Positions 1 to 9,143 are shown, counted from the stretch's first letter. The stretch: 64,000 nt of DNA from an uncultured Flavobacteriaceae bacterium (GCA_943787365.1 CALSMD010000001.1:558001-622000); one strand, 5' to 3'. Made by a program: numbers and translations. The notes: a model not told the origin generated them from the letters alone.

Positions 1-56
1 AAATACAATTATTTAAAAGTGTATCTATTTTTTTTATATATTTATCCAGAATTTAA

Positions 57-78
57 GCCCCAACGCTTTTCTTCACAA
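57..78 (+). repeat. 22-bp direct repeat, copy A
   Basis: This sequence begins gccccaacgc and ends cttcacaa, and occurs again without a mismatch at 5030-5051 in the same orientation. The two copies bracket a block with DUF3995, hydrolase, toxin-antitoxin and AsmA genes. The flanks outside the 22 bp do not match. Its role is unknown; a recombination or cassette junction is only an inference. Confidence 0.75.
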
Positions 79-170
79 CCGATTTTTCTTTTTTGTATTT
101 GATTGTAGTGCTGAATAGCTCTGTGTTTTGAGTGGTTCTTTATATTTAAGTAATAACAAAAATTGAAATT

Positions 171-590
171 ATGATTCTATCAATTATATTAATGCTAATC
201 CTTATCGCACTTGGAGTGATTCATTTTAATTGGGTTTTTGGAGGGAAATTTGGATTTACAGAATCGTTACCAACCAAAGAAAATGGAGAAAGAGTATTGA
301 ATCCTAGAAAAATTGACAGTGCTATCGTTGGAATTGGATTGACAGCCTTTGGTGTTTTTTATGCACTTAAATCTGGGCTAATTGACTACAATATTCCCGA
401 ATGGATTATGACATACGGAAGTTGGATAATTCCAATTCTATTTCTTTTACGAGCAATTGGAGAGTTTAAATATGTAGGATTTTTTAAAAGCGTAAGAAAA
501 ACGGGGTTTGGAAAATTGGATACGCTGTTTTTTTCGCCTTTGTGCTTATTGATTGGGATATTAGGGTTAATAATTCAACTTATCAATTAA
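171..590 (+). CDS. DUF3995 family membrane protein
   Basis: A 139-residue integral membrane protein that fits the DUF3995 family, whose function is unknown. Four hydrophobic stretches are visible (about residues 1-20, 47-66, 76-94 and 115-137). The conserved N-terminal half has a tryptophan in the first helix region and a short polar loop containing ESLPTKENGE before the second helix. The ATG follows an AT-rich leader with no clear Shine-Dalgarno. It lies 14 nt upstream of the alpha/beta hydrolase, so the two are probably cotranscribed. Small DUF3995 proteins are common in the accessory regions of Bacteroidota and Firmicutes. The family call is fairly confident; no function can be given. Confidence 0.8.
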   Translation: MILSIILMLILIALGVIHFNWVFGGKFGFTESLPTKENGERVLNPRKIDSAIVGIGLTAFGVFYALKSGLIDYNIPEWIMTYGSWIIPILFLLRAIGEFKYVGFFKSVRKTGFGKLDTLFFSPLCLLIGILGLIIQLIN

Positions 591-604
591 AAAAGAAATA
601 AATT

Positions 605-1468
605 GTGAGAAAAATTTTAAAATTTACAAAATGGTTAATCATAGGAATTTTTTCGTTAGTGATTCTATCCGTTCTATACCTTCGTTTTTCAAGGTTTTCG
701 GATGCAATGATTTACCAAACAAGCGGATTTGATTATGAAGTTTTCGAATCAGACTTAAATTATGAACAGTTATTTTTTGAAGTAAATACAAATGTGAAAA
801 TTCATGGCGTACTCTTTAAACCTGATTCTCTGCCTGTAATTGGAACGATTTTTCATTATTCAGGAAAAGGAATGCATTTAAATTCTTCCATGCAAAATTC
901 CTATAAACCCTTATTAGAAAAAGGTTTTCAAATATTTTGTTTTGAACGGCGCGGTTTTGGTAAATCAAATGGAAAAGCTAATAATTCTTTAACTCTAAAA
1001 AAAGATGCTTTATTTGTTTTTGATGCTGTCAGCAAACTTGATGATGCCGCTAACAAACCAATTATCATTTGGGGGCAATCATTAGGAGGTGCCTTTGCTG
1101 TTATGAATGCTGTCGAACGACCAGAAGACATAAATGGATTGATCTTAGAAGGGACGTTTAGCTCCTTCCCTGATATTGGAAAAGTGTATGCTGGTGCACT
1201 TAATCTGGAGAATTTTAAATGGACAGTTCCATTGATAATGAACAATGATTTTCCAGCAGATAAAGGCATAAAAAATCTAACTGTATCGACCGTCATTATC
1301 CACAATAAATCAGATAAACAAGTTCCATATGAATTAGGTCGAAAAATCTATGAAGCAGCGAATAAAAATATTACTAAATTTTGGGAAATTGACAGTAAAC
1401 ATATCATGGGAATTTATGATTATGAAGAACACTATGTTGGAGAGTTTATGAGGCTGATAAAGGAATAA
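605..1468 (+). CDS. alpha/beta hydrolase, membrane-anchored
   Basis: A 287-residue serine hydrolase of the alpha/beta-hydrolase (lysophospholipase/YqjL-BAAT-like) fold. Residues 9-27 form an N-terminal hydrophobic anchor or uncleaved signal, so the catalytic domain is probably outside the cytoplasm. The nucleophile elbow GQSLGG puts the catalytic serine at about Ser159. The likely catalytic histidine is His266 in the C-terminal SKHIMG segment, and the acid is probably the aspartate of the HNKSDKQVP loop. The motif ERRGFGKS (about 114-121) is the usual oxyanion-side loop. The start is GTG; no nearer ATG gives the anchor. Substrate unknown. Confidence 0.85.
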   Translation: MRKILKFTKWLIIGIFSLVILSVLYLRFSRFSDAMIYQTSGFDYEVFESDLNYEQLFFEVNTNVKIHGVLFKPDSLPVIGTIFHYSGKGMHLNSSMQNSYKPLLEKGFQIFCFERRGFGKSNGKANNSLTLKKDALFVFDAVSKLDDAANKPIIIWGQSLGGAFAVMNAVERPEDINGLILEGTFSSFPDIGKVYAGALNLENFKWTVPLIMNNDFPADKGIKNLTVSTVIIHNKSDKQVPYELGRKIYEAANKNITKFWEIDSKHIMGIYDYEEHYVGEFMRLIKE

Positions 1469-1628
1469 TAGTAAGTGGCTCAAGTCGGGAAATCGAAGAT
1501 TCGACGTAGTCAAATTTTGTGCAATTGTGTGTCGAAAAAATCAAGCAATGCAAAACGGATTTAAACCATAAACAGGTTCCATCCATTTTTTAGGAAAAAT
1601 TTGTAAATTAGTGAATGAAATAAATAAT

Positions 1629-1636
1629 TATCTTTG
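1629..1636 (+). promoter_or_regulatory. -7 promoter box upstream of the toxin-antitoxin pair
   Basis: TATCTTTG matches the Bacteroidetes -7 consensus TAnnTTTG and ends 19 nt before the antitoxin ATG. A TTTG lies at 1600-1603, a few bases further away than the usual spacing, so only the -7 box is claimed. Confidence 0.45.
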
Positions 1637-1655
1637 TCCTATAATAATTTAGATT

Positions 1656-1883
1656 ATGAATGTAGAAACCACAAAATTAGAACTGATGAATCTTTTGTTG
1701 CAAACACAAAAAGAAAGTCTTCTAGCAAAAATTAAAAAAGTTTTTGAAGATGATCATGAAGATTGGTGGAGTGAGATGTCTAATGAGGAGCAGCAGGAAA
1801 TCAAAATTGGATTAGACCAAGCAGACAAAGGAAATTATACCGATAGTGAAACTGTAATGGAACGTTTTGAAAAATGGCGTTAA
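1656..1883 (+). CDS. putative type II antitoxin (partner of RelE/ParE-like toxin)
   Basis: A 75-residue acidic protein with a predicted helical N-terminus and the DDHEDWWSEMSNEEQQEI region typical of the short antitoxins paired with RelE/ParE toxins in Bacteroidota. It should neutralise the downstream toxin by binding it and may repress the operon. No recognisable DNA-binding domain is obvious, so autoregulation is uncertain. Its last 10 nt overlap the start of the toxin gene, which implies translational coupling. The call rests on size, composition and position rather than on a named Pfam motif. Confidence 0.7.
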   Translation: MNVETTKLELMNLLLQTQKESLLAKIKKVFEDDHEDWWSEMSNEEQQEIKIGLDQADKGNYTDSETVMERFEKWR

Positions 1884-2167
1884 AAATCGTTTGGACACCA
1901 CAAGCTGAAAAAGGTTTAGACAAAGTTATAGAGTTTTTAGAAAATGAGTGGACAGTATTGGAAATTCTTAATTTAAAACAGAATCTGCAAAATTTATTAA
2001 CTCGAATAAGTAAATACCCGAAAATCTATCCAACTACAGGGAACTATAAAAATGTTCGAAAAGGATTAGTTGACAAAAATAATTATATCATTTACAGAAT
2101 AAATTCTAGAAAAAAGATTATTGAAATTGTCAATTTCAGAGGAACTAAACAAGAACCATTATCATAA
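1874..2167 (+). CDS. RelE/ParE family toxin
   Basis: A 97-residue basic protein of the RelE/ParE superfamily. The pattern is typical: a first strand ALKIVWTPQAEKGLDKVIEFL, a helical middle, then the strand-rich end NNYIIYRINSRKKIIEIVNFRG. Family members either cleave mRNA on the ribosome (RelE) or inhibit gyrase (ParE). The C-terminal arrangement is closer to ParE-like toxins, but the sequence does not decide which. It starts inside the antitoxin gene (10-nt overlap). The next gene, AsmA, is convergent, so the module is a two-gene operon. Confidence 0.85.
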   Translation: MALKIVWTPQAEKGLDKVIEFLENEWTVLEILNLKQNLQNLLTRISKYPKIYPTTGNYKNVRKGLVDKNNYIIYRINSRKKIIEIVNFRGTKQEPLS

Positions 2168-2241
2168 TTCTGAGCAAGCTCTTTTGCTAGTTGATTTAAA
2201 ATCTGGGAGAGTTAAATCTAAAAATTCAACCAACCAAAACC

Positions 2242-4812
2242 TTAATCCTTTTTCTTCCCACCCAAAAAGCCGCCAAGAATATCTTTAACGGTATTTTTGG
2301 TCTCGGTAGACGTAGAGTCTGTTTTTGAGGAGTTCCCTCCTAGCAATCTACCAAACACATCTTTAATTTGGTCTGTCCCTTGATTGATTAATTTTTGTTT
2401 TTGAATGGCAATGAGCTGTTTGGTCAAGCTGGAAACACCAGAGGTTAAATCGGTTGACACCTTTGGACTTGTATAGCTGCCGCCAATGGTTGCAGTGACG
2501 GGAATGGTAAGATTTTTAACCGCCTCGGCATCTCCAATAGTGGCAATTAAACTGTTCACTTCCTTACCAAAATATTTGGCAGGGACTTGAAAAACCGCGT
2601 TATAACCCATGGTTTTATCAAAACCGTGAGACCCAGCAACAGTAATTTTAATGTCTTCATAATTGACATCAAAAGGATGCACGTTCACAGCTCCATTTTT
2701 AAAATCGATATTGGTTTTAAGATCTTTTAAATCCAGCTTGTCAAAATCCACAAAGGACAAAGCGCCTTCTAATTCATTAAAAACAGCGGCGTTTTTAGGT
2801 TCTACTTTGGTGGTTAACAACTCCGCAAAGGCATCTCCAGTAATGGAGTTTAAGTCAGGAGTGAAATCGTTGGTTAAATCTCCTGAAATTTTGAAGGTAC
2901 TGTTCAATTTTCCTTGCATGGCTTTGGCGATTGGCGCTATCTTTTGAAGTAACTCCAAACTACTGAAGGACTGCGAAATATCAAAACTGTCAACCCCAAG
3001 ATCCATATCAAATGTTGGGGTGTCTGGCTGCGTATCCACCGTACCATTGATGGTTAAATTCCCATCAAAAATTCTGGACGACATATCTTTTAAAGTCGCT
3101 TTTTCATCTTTCAGGATCACCGTTCCTTTCACATCTTCGAGCGTTAAATTATCATATAAAACCGTTTTCGCATCTGCTGTCAAAGTACAATCTAAAAACG
3201 CAGGGATTTTCAAGGATTCTGTGGGTTCTGTTTCTGTGGACTCCCCACTACTTTCAGCCATAAAATCGCTGACAGCAAACGTATTTGAGTTGAGTTTAAA
3301 ATCCCCTTGAAGCGTTTTATCACTTAAAAGAAATCCTAATAAGTTCGTAATCGTTCCCGTTGCGGCGAGGTCACTTTTACCCGTTGTGGCAGCAAACGAC
3401 TGAAGTGTCACCATGCCAGGCTTGAATTGAATATCTACATTTGAAATATGAAGAGGGTTCACCAATTCATCCGATGAAAAAACGAAATCGGTGACCGCAA
3501 TACTTCCATTGTTTTTTGTTCGCTCATACGCATTGGTTTCAATGGCATTCATATCAAAAACAGTGTGCAACTTTGCTTTTAGTGTTCCGCTTAATTCGGT
3601 ATCTAGTTCTACGGGATACGCTTTGCTAATATTTGCTAAATTTAAAGTGCCGTCAACTGTGGCATCCACCAATATATTTTTAGTGAAGTTTTTAATCATT
3701 GCTGAGGACTTAAACACATCTTGATCGATTCTAAACTGTAAATCACGAATACTAATGTAAGTGTCATCTGCATTTCCAGAATCATTTTTAATACTCGCAT
3801 TAATGGAGATATCCTCTACACTTTTAGGAAGGCTGGGATATTTAAAGGAAGCATTGTTGGACACCATCTTGATGTCCATTTTTGGAATACTAGTTTCTGT
3901 CACCAATCCTTTTACAAAACCCTCGACCTTAAAACTCCCAGTAGTGGTCACGCCTTCAATGTCTTTTGAATAGGTTTCAGGTATCACGGCAAGAAACTCT
4001 TTAAATGTTGAATCTGTATTTTTAAAGGTAATATCCAGTTCAGAACCGTCTTCTAAGAGTTTTACAAAACCATCAAACTCAAGCGCCAATTGATTGATAA
4101 CGAATTTGTTTTCTTTGAAGGTGTATTTATTCTCGATTAAATCTAAAGCAATGAGCGCGTCTAACTTTACAGAATTAGCGTTCAAATAGTTGGTGCTATC
4201 CACACTAAAACTAACGAGCGCTTCTGTAGTGGTATTGATTTCCGATAAATCGGTTGAAAAGTTTCCTTTTCCAGAGTGGTTCAATGCGCTGATATTTACA
4301 ACCGTTTTTGATGCTTCATCTATATATGTAACCGCACTGTTTCGAATTGCGTAATCCTCTATATTGAGTTTAAAATTGGTGTCACTTTCTGTTGAGGCGT
4401 CTTCAGTTTCTTTGGCAATATCATAATTTGTATTTCCAAATTCATCTGATTTAATTGTTAAAATAGCTTCATCAATTTGGATGGACTTAACTACAATAGG
4501 TCCATCGGTTTCATTTTTAAATAGTTCCTGAACCGACATGTCAAACGAAATAGATTTAACTGCTGCAAAGGTTTCCCCTTCAAAAGTCTGTTGATTCACA
4601 ATTTTTAAATTCTGAACGGTCACATTTGCTTGTGGGAAACTGCTAAAAAGGCTTAAGCTTACATCTTCAAAATCAATTTGTGCATTCACAGAATCGTTTA
4701 AAAATGTTTTAACGGATTCTTTAATCTGACTTTGAAACAAAAAGGGAGTGGCTATTAAAAGTAAAATAATGACTACTAACGAGCTACCAATGATTTTAAA
4801 TATTTTTTTCAA
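2242..4812 (-). CDS. AsmA family protein
   Basis: An 856-residue protein with one N-terminal transmembrane anchor (about residues 5-27) followed by a long beta-strand-rich periplasmic body. It is built of repeated segments of the type D...F.NG...V..FD, as in AsmA/TamB-like proteins of Bacteroidota. These large bridge-like proteins are linked to outer-membrane biogenesis and phospholipid transport. A DUF748/AsmA-like C-terminal domain (about 580-800) is followed by a glycine-rich tail with an LLGG...GGFLGGKKKD pattern. The ATG beginning MKKIFK is well supported by the anchor. It is transcribed alone, convergent with the toxin-antitoxin pair. Confidence 0.85.
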   Translation of the reverse strand: MKKIFKIIGSSLVVIILLLIATPFLFQSQIKESVKTFLNDSVNAQIDFEDVSLSLFSSFPQANVTVQNLKIVNQQTFEGETFAAVKSISFDMSVQELFKNETDGPIVVKSIQIDEAILTIKSDEFGNTNYDIAKETEDASTESDTNFKLNIEDYAIRNSAVTYIDEASKTVVNISALNHSGKGNFSTDLSEINTTTEALVSFSVDSTNYLNANSVKLDALIALDLIENKYTFKENKFVINQLALEFDGFVKLLEDGSELDITFKNTDSTFKEFLAVIPETYSKDIEGVTTTGSFKVEGFVKGLVTETSIPKMDIKMVSNNASFKYPSLPKSVEDISINASIKNDSGNADDTYISIRDLQFRIDQDVFKSSAMIKNFTKNILVDATVDGTLNLANISKAYPVELDTELSGTLKAKLHTVFDMNAIETNAYERTKNNGSIAVTDFVFSSDELVNPLHISNVDIQFKPGMVTLQSFAATTGKSDLAATGTITNLLGFLLSDKTLQGDFKLNSNTFAVSDFMAESSGESTETEPTESLKIPAFLDCTLTADAKTVLYDNLTLEDVKGTVILKDEKATLKDMSSRIFDGNLTINGTVDTQPDTPTFDMDLGVDSFDISQSFSSLELLQKIAPIAKAMQGKLNSTFKISGDLTNDFTPDLNSITGDAFAELLTTKVEPKNAAVFNELEGALSFVDFDKLDLKDLKTNIDFKNGAVNVHPFDVNYEDIKITVAGSHGFDKTMGYNAVFQVPAKYFGKEVNSLIATIGDAEAVKNLTIPVTATIGGSYTSPKVSTDLTSGVSSLTKQLIAIQKQKLINQGTDQIKDVFGRLLGGNSSKTDSTSTETKNTVKDILGGFLGGKKKD

Positions 4813-5029
4813 TTTGAATGAGATTTAAGGGTTTATGATTACGGTACAAAAATGATGCTAAAAGTTGAAAAACGCATTAATTTTAAATAAATTTTAGGTT
4901 CTATTGTTATTTATGAGGACGAACATACTGTAAACTCACCCAAAATGAAATGGACGAAATAAAAAACTGACACTCTAAGTAACGTATCTTAAATAATTAT
5001 TATTTTTTATATCTTTGCAACGAAGTGAC

Positions 5030-5051
5030 GCCCCAACGCTTTTCTTCACAA
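5030..5051 (+). repeat. 22-bp direct repeat, copy B
   Basis: Identical to 57-78 over 22 nt and in the same orientation. It starts 13 nt after a -7-like TATCTTTG box (5010-5017). The adjoining bases differ from those of copy A. Confidence 0.75.
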
Positions 5052-5102
5052 TTAATAGTGTTTTTTAAAAGTCATTGTTTTACTACTAAATTTAATCCCG
5101 TG

Positions 5103-5236
5103 AAAAGGAGGTATTTAGAATTGTCCATTTAATTTAGACTATAAACATGACGGTAAATCGCAGCAATAAAAAAAATATTTGAACTTAGAAATACCACAGT
5201 TACCCCTGAACAATAGTCATAAACACCTCCCTTTTC
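5103..5236. repeat. imperfect inverted repeat, possible leader RNA structure
   Basis: The left arm gaaaaggaggtattta (5103-5118) pairs with 5220-5236, whose complement reads gaaaagggaggtgttta: one bulged base and one mismatch. The arms enclose about 100 nt. The left arm also contains a Shine-Dalgarno-like aaggaggt with no ORF behind it, which is unusual in this genome. A regulatory RNA or a small non-coding mobile repeat are both possible. Confidence 0.4.
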
Positions 5237-5362
5237 AAAAACATGATAATAGTCATCATTTTACAGAATTTTCATCTGTAATTTTACGCTGTACAAATTA
5301 GTTAAGTCCATTAAAAATGATTGAATGTCCGTTTATAGTAATAAAGTAATTATTTGTTCTTA

Positions 5363-5436
5363 CTGTCACATTGAGCGAAGTCGAAATGTTTTGATAGTCA
5401 GAACTTTAAATTTCTCGACTTCGCTCGAAATAACAG
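5363..5436. repeat. inverted repeat of the common flavobacterial gagcgaagtcgaaat type
   Basis: ctgtcacattgagcgaagtc is followed, about 30 nt later, by ctcgacttcgctcgaaataa, giving a long imperfect hairpin that starts ctgt and ends acag. From memory, elements with this wording are dispersed in many flavobacterial intergenic regions. It lies about 70 nt before the permease start. Confidence 0.65.
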
Positions 5437-5507
5437 ATTTTTCTTAATTATGACATTTAAAGGATATACAAAAAAATGATCACCAAAACAACAAATCCTA
5501 CTGTATA

Positions 5508-7346
5508 ATGAATTTAATGCTCCTCATCTTAATTATCACCATTGGATTTTTTGTTTGGGGTAAATTTTCGCCAGATGTTGTGGCACTCATTTCCATGATC
5601 AGTTTATTTTTAACGGGCATTTTGGACGTCAAAGAAACCTTAAGTGGGTTTAGCAATCCGACAGTCATTATGATTGCCGCGCTCTTTGTGGTGGGCGAAG
5701 GCATCGCACAAACGGGATGGACCGCCCTAGCAGGTAAGAAATTTGTGGAGTGGGCTGGAAAAAGCGTCCGCAGACTCTTAGTCATTGTCACCCTCGGAGC
5801 TGGATTATTATCTGGTTTTGTAAGCAATACAGGAACAGTTGCCACCTTAATGCCACTCACCATTTCATCGGCTTGGAGTATTGGCACCCTACCCTCAAAA
5901 ATGTTAATGCCCGTTGCTTTTGGATCCAATACTGGGGGATTGTTAACCCTCACAGGAACGCCACCAAATATCATTGCTAATAATGCCTTGGTAGAAGCTG
6001 GATTTGAAGGTTTTTCATTTTTTGAGTTTTCTTTAATTGGATTGCCGCTGCTATTAATTGCGCTTCTTTACTTTAGATATATCGGCTTCAAGCTATTGCC
6101 AAAAAACAAAACAAACAACCGACCTGTCAATATTGAATCCACCTTACACCATTGGATTGAGGCTTATAAAATTGACAATGGTTATTACAGACTTCGGATT
6201 CGGAATTTATCACCTTTAATTAACACTAAAATTGAAGCTTCTAACTTTGAAAAAACGTATAATATTTCCATTATTCGATTGGAAAGAAGGCATCCCAATC
6301 TGCTGAAACGGATTCCTCAATATGAAGAGTTTCCAGATACAAATACAGAACTGCGCTATCATGATATTATAACTGTTAAAGGCGACACAAAAGCTATTAA
6401 TAAAATCATGATTCGGTTTAGATTAGGTCTATTGCCTCTGAAGCCTATTGCAAATGAATTACAAAACAACCTTATCAATCAAGAGGTGGGGATGACGGAA
6501 GTGATTGTAAATCCAAATTCGCTACTTGTTGGAAGACGCTATAAATTAGGAGATTATTTCAACCGTTATGGCATTCAACTTTTGGCTGCTTCAAGAGACA
6601 ACAATCCATTGACCGAGAAGGAAATTACAGTGAAAGCAGGGGATGCCTTTTTGATAAGAGGTACTTGGGAACATATAGACGACTTAAAAAAAGAACACCA
6701 AAATTTAGTCATTATAGGAAGTCCAGAAGGGATGGCTAAAAATATTGAAAGTTTAAATAGTAAATCGTTCATTGCCTTAGGGGCTTTGGCACTTATGATC
6801 CTGTTTATGGTATTTGAAATTGTACCTGGCTCCATAGCAGCACTCATTTCTGCTGGAATTATTTTAACAACGGGCTGTGTGCCAATTTCAAAAGCTTATA
6901 AAGGAATTAGCTGGACGAGTCTGGTCATGATTGCAGCGATGATTCCCATGGGTGTCGCCTTGCAAAAAACAGGAACGGCACAACTTATTGCAAATGCCTT
7001 AGTCAATCATGTTGGATCTATTCACCCTCTTTTTTTATTAGGCAGTGTGTTTTTACTCACCACCACCTTCAGTCAAGTGATAAACAATTCTGCAACGGCC
7101 GTCTTAATGGCGCCCATCGCAATCTTAGCTGCTGACAGCCTCAATCTATCTCCTGAACCCTTTATGATTGTAGTGGCCATTAGTGCTTCTACAGCGTTTT
7201 TAACCCCCATAGGAACTACTACAAACGCAATGGTAATGACTGCGGGTGGATATAAATTTCTGAATTATCTAAAAGTGGGTGCGCCTTTACTTTTAATGTT
7301 TTTTATCATCACAATGTTACTCGTGCCAGTAATTTGGCCTTTTTAA
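5508..7346 (+). CDS. SLC13/DASS family permease with two RCK_C (TrkA-C) domains
   Basis: A 612-residue inner-membrane transporter of the divalent-anion:sodium symporter family (CitT/SLC13; substrates in the family include dicarboxylates and sulfate). N-terminal helices with SNTGTVATLMPL and the TGTPPNIIANNALVEAG segment (about 150-165) form the first substrate hairpin. Two soluble RCK_C-type domains lie at about 220-305 and 315-400. The second membrane half repeats the motif as NNSATAVLMAPIA and TPIGTTTNAMVM. Internal RCK_C domains mark the SLC13 subgroup often annotated as sodium/sulfate symporters. The pckA start codon lies 32 nt after its stop. The substrate cannot be read from sequence. 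Confidence 0.9.
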   Translation: MNLMLLILIITIGFFVWGKFSPDVVALISMISLFLTGILDVKETLSGFSNPTVIMIAALFVVGEGIAQTGWTALAGKKFVEWAGKSVRRLLVIVTLGAGLLSGFVSNTGTVATLMPLTISSAWSIGTLPSKMLMPVAFGSNTGGLLTLTGTPPNIIANNALVEAGFEGFSFFEFSLIGLPLLLIALLYFRYIGFKLLPKNKTNNRPVNIESTLHHWIEAYKIDNGYYRLRIRNLSPLINTKIEASNFEKTYNISIIRLERRHPNLLKRIPQYEEFPDTNTELRYHDIITVKGDTKAINKIMIRFRLGLLPLKPIANELQNNLINQEVGMTEVIVNPNSLLVGRRYKLGDYFNRYGIQLLAASRDNNPLTEKEITVKAGDAFLIRGTWEHIDDLKKEHQNLVIIGSPEGMAKNIESLNSKSFIALGALALMILFMVFEIVPGSIAALISAGIILTTGCVPISKAYKGISWTSLVMIAAMIPMGVALQKTGTAQLIANALVNHVGSIHPLFLLGSVFLLTTTFSQVINNSATAVLMAPIAILAADSLNLSPEPFMIVVAISASTAFLTPIGTTTNAMVMTAGGYKFLNYLKVGAPLLLMFFIITMLLVPVIWPF

Positions 7347-7378
7347 ATAAATTAATTATAAACCCTAATCAAACAAAC

Positions 7379-9007
7379 ATGACAAACAATTCATTAAAAA
7401 AAACCTCCAATTTAAAAGAATACGGCATCAATGACGCGACCGTAAATTGGAATTTATCCCCCGAAACACTTCAAAAAATTTCCGTTGACAAAGGCATGGG
7501 AAAAGAAACTACTAACGGAACTCTTGCGATCAATACTGGAAAATTTACAGGGCGTTCTCCTCAAGATCGTTTTTTAGTAAAAGACGATTATACAGCCGAC
7601 AGAGTCTGGTGGGGAAAAACAAATAAACCTGTATCTCCAGAAAATTTTGACAAGCTTAAAAACGAAATCACTAACTATCTTTCTGGAAAAGAAATTTATG
7701 CCAGGGATGGCTATGTGTGTGCCGAACCTAAATACAGAACTTACATTAGAACAGTGACTGAATTTCCTTGGTCTAACCTGTTTGTTTATAATATGTTTTT
7801 AAGACCCACTCAAGACGAATTAGAAAACTTTAATGAAGATTGGTTAATTCTGTGTGCGCCAGGCTATGTGTGCCCAGACCCAAAAGCGTATGGAATTCGT
7901 CAAGGTAATTTCTCAATTATCAACTTTACGCAAAAAATAGCATTGGTTGGAGGATCGGCTTACACCGGTGAAATGAAAAAAGGAATTTTCTCTGCATTGA
8001 ACATGATTCTTCCTGTTGAAAAAGAGGTGCTCCCAATGCATTGTTCTTCAAACATTGGTAAAGACGGAGATACTGCCATTTTCTTTGGACTCTCAGGAAC
8101 CGGAAAAACAACCTTGTCTGCTGATCCCGACCGAAAATTAATTGGAGATGATGAACATGGTTGGACGGCTGACAATACCATCTTTAATTTTGAAGGCGGA
8201 TGCTACGCTAAAGTCATCGACCTGACAGAAGAAAAAGAACCAGATATTTTTAGAGCGATTAAACCCGGTGCTTTATTGGAAAACGTGGTGTTTAAAGACA
8301 ATGGCGAACCTGATTATGAGGACAGTAGCATCACTCAAAATACACGTGTTAGTTACCCCATTCATCACATTGATAACATTCAAGAAACCTTGTATGCCAA
8401 CAATCCAAAAAACATCTTTTTCTTAACCTGTGATGCATTTGGTGTTTTACCTCCCGTATCGAAACTGACCCCCGGACAAGCGGCCTACCACTTTATTTCA
8501 GGTTACACCGCTAAAGTGGCAGGAACCGAAGCTGGAATTACAGAACCCGTTCCCTCCTTCTCCGCTTGTTTTGGCGAACCATTTATGCCCTTACATCCGA
8601 CCGTTTATGGTGAAATGCTGAGCAAAAAAATGCAAGAAGCAGGCGTCAATGTTTGGTTGATTAATACCGGATGGAGTGCCGGCCCTTACGGCGTTGGATC
8701 GCGTATAAAATTAAAATATACAAGAGCGATGATTACCGCCATTCTTAATGGCGAATTAGATAATGTGGATTATGAACAAAACTTTATTTTTGGGTTATTC
8801 ATGCCAAAATACTGCCCTGGAGTGCCTACAGAAATTTTAGACCCAATGAACACTTGGTTGCAAAAAGGTGCCTACTTGGGAAAAGCAATTCAACTCGCAC
8901 ATTCGTTCCATTTGAACTTTGAAAAATTTGCGGAACAAGCTTCTGATCAAATTATTGAAGGGGGCCCACTTATTGACGAACATCATAACTTACACGAGCA
9001 CCTTTAA
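7379..9007 (+). CDS. pckA: phosphoenolpyruvate carboxykinase (ATP)
   Basis: A 542-residue cytosolic enzyme converting oxaloacetate plus ATP to PEP, CO2 and ADP, the entry step of gluconeogenesis. The kinase-1a/P-loop GLSGTGKTTLSADP is at about residues 234-247, followed by the metal/kinase-2 motif IGDDEHGW. The substrate-binding TGRSPQDRF (about 57-65) and the adenine-side region INTGWSAGPYG are also present. I chose the ATG at 7379 (MTNNSLKK). An upstream in-frame ATG at 7334 would overlap the permease gene and add 15 residues unlike the family. A weak hairpin follows at about 9055-9084, without a clear T-tract. Confidence 0.97.
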   Translation: MTNNSLKKTSNLKEYGINDATVNWNLSPETLQKISVDKGMGKETTNGTLAINTGKFTGRSPQDRFLVKDDYTADRVWWGKTNKPVSPENFDKLKNEITNYLSGKEIYARDGYVCAEPKYRTYIRTVTEFPWSNLFVYNMFLRPTQDELENFNEDWLILCAPGYVCPDPKAYGIRQGNFSIINFTQKIALVGGSAYTGEMKKGIFSALNMILPVEKEVLPMHCSSNIGKDGDTAIFFGLSGTGKTTLSADPDRKLIGDDEHGWTADNTIFNFEGGCYAKVIDLTEEKEPDIFRAIKPGALLENVVFKDNGEPDYEDSSITQNTRVSYPIHHIDNIQETLYANNPKNIFFLTCDAFGVLPPVSKLTPGQAAYHFISGYTAKVAGTEAGITEPVPSFSACFGEPFMPLHPTVYGEMLSKKMQEAGVNVWLINTGWSAGPYGVGSRIKLKYTRAMITAILNGELDNVDYEQNFIFGLFMPKYCPGVPTEILDPMNTWLQKGAYLGKAIQLAHSFHLNFEKFAEQASDQIIEGGPLIDEHHNLHEHL

Positions 9008-9143
9008 AAATTGCGAATGTAAACACGCACCAAACCTGAGTGCTATAATTTTTTAGGGTTGGGTTTTATTATAAACCTGACCCTGAATTAAATAAGGCTT
9101 AACTTCATGAGTCACTATATAAACCATAAGCTGAATTAAAAAA

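Larger units (their letters stand above)
4813..5507. other. 695-bp intergenic region without a gene
   Basis: No convincing coding frame is present. The stretch holds a -7-like box TATCTTTG at 5010-5017, copy B of the 22-bp direct repeat, an imperfect inverted repeat with arms 5103-5118 and 5220-5236, and a second inverted repeat at 5363-5436. It is AT rich and could serve as a long leader for the permease gene at 5508 or as a landing area for small repeats. Confidence 0.6.

Noticed and set aside
57-5051. Integron cassette array
   Set aside because: The direct repeat resembles an attC inverse core only loosely (ccccaac lacks the leading purine), no matching GTTRRRY partner was found, and no integrase is in the window.
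5498-5974. Minus-strand ORF of 158 codons opposite the SLC13 gene
   Set aside because: It lies wholly within the clearly coding permease gene and its translation has no family features; it is a shadow frame.
7334-7378. Upstream in-frame ATG for pckA
   Set aside because: It overlaps the permease gene, and the extra 15 residues are not part of the PEP carboxykinase family start; 7379 is preferred.
9055-9084. Terminator after pckA
   Set aside because: A stem can be drawn, but it has internal mismatches and no T-run follows, so it is mentioned only within the pckA entry.
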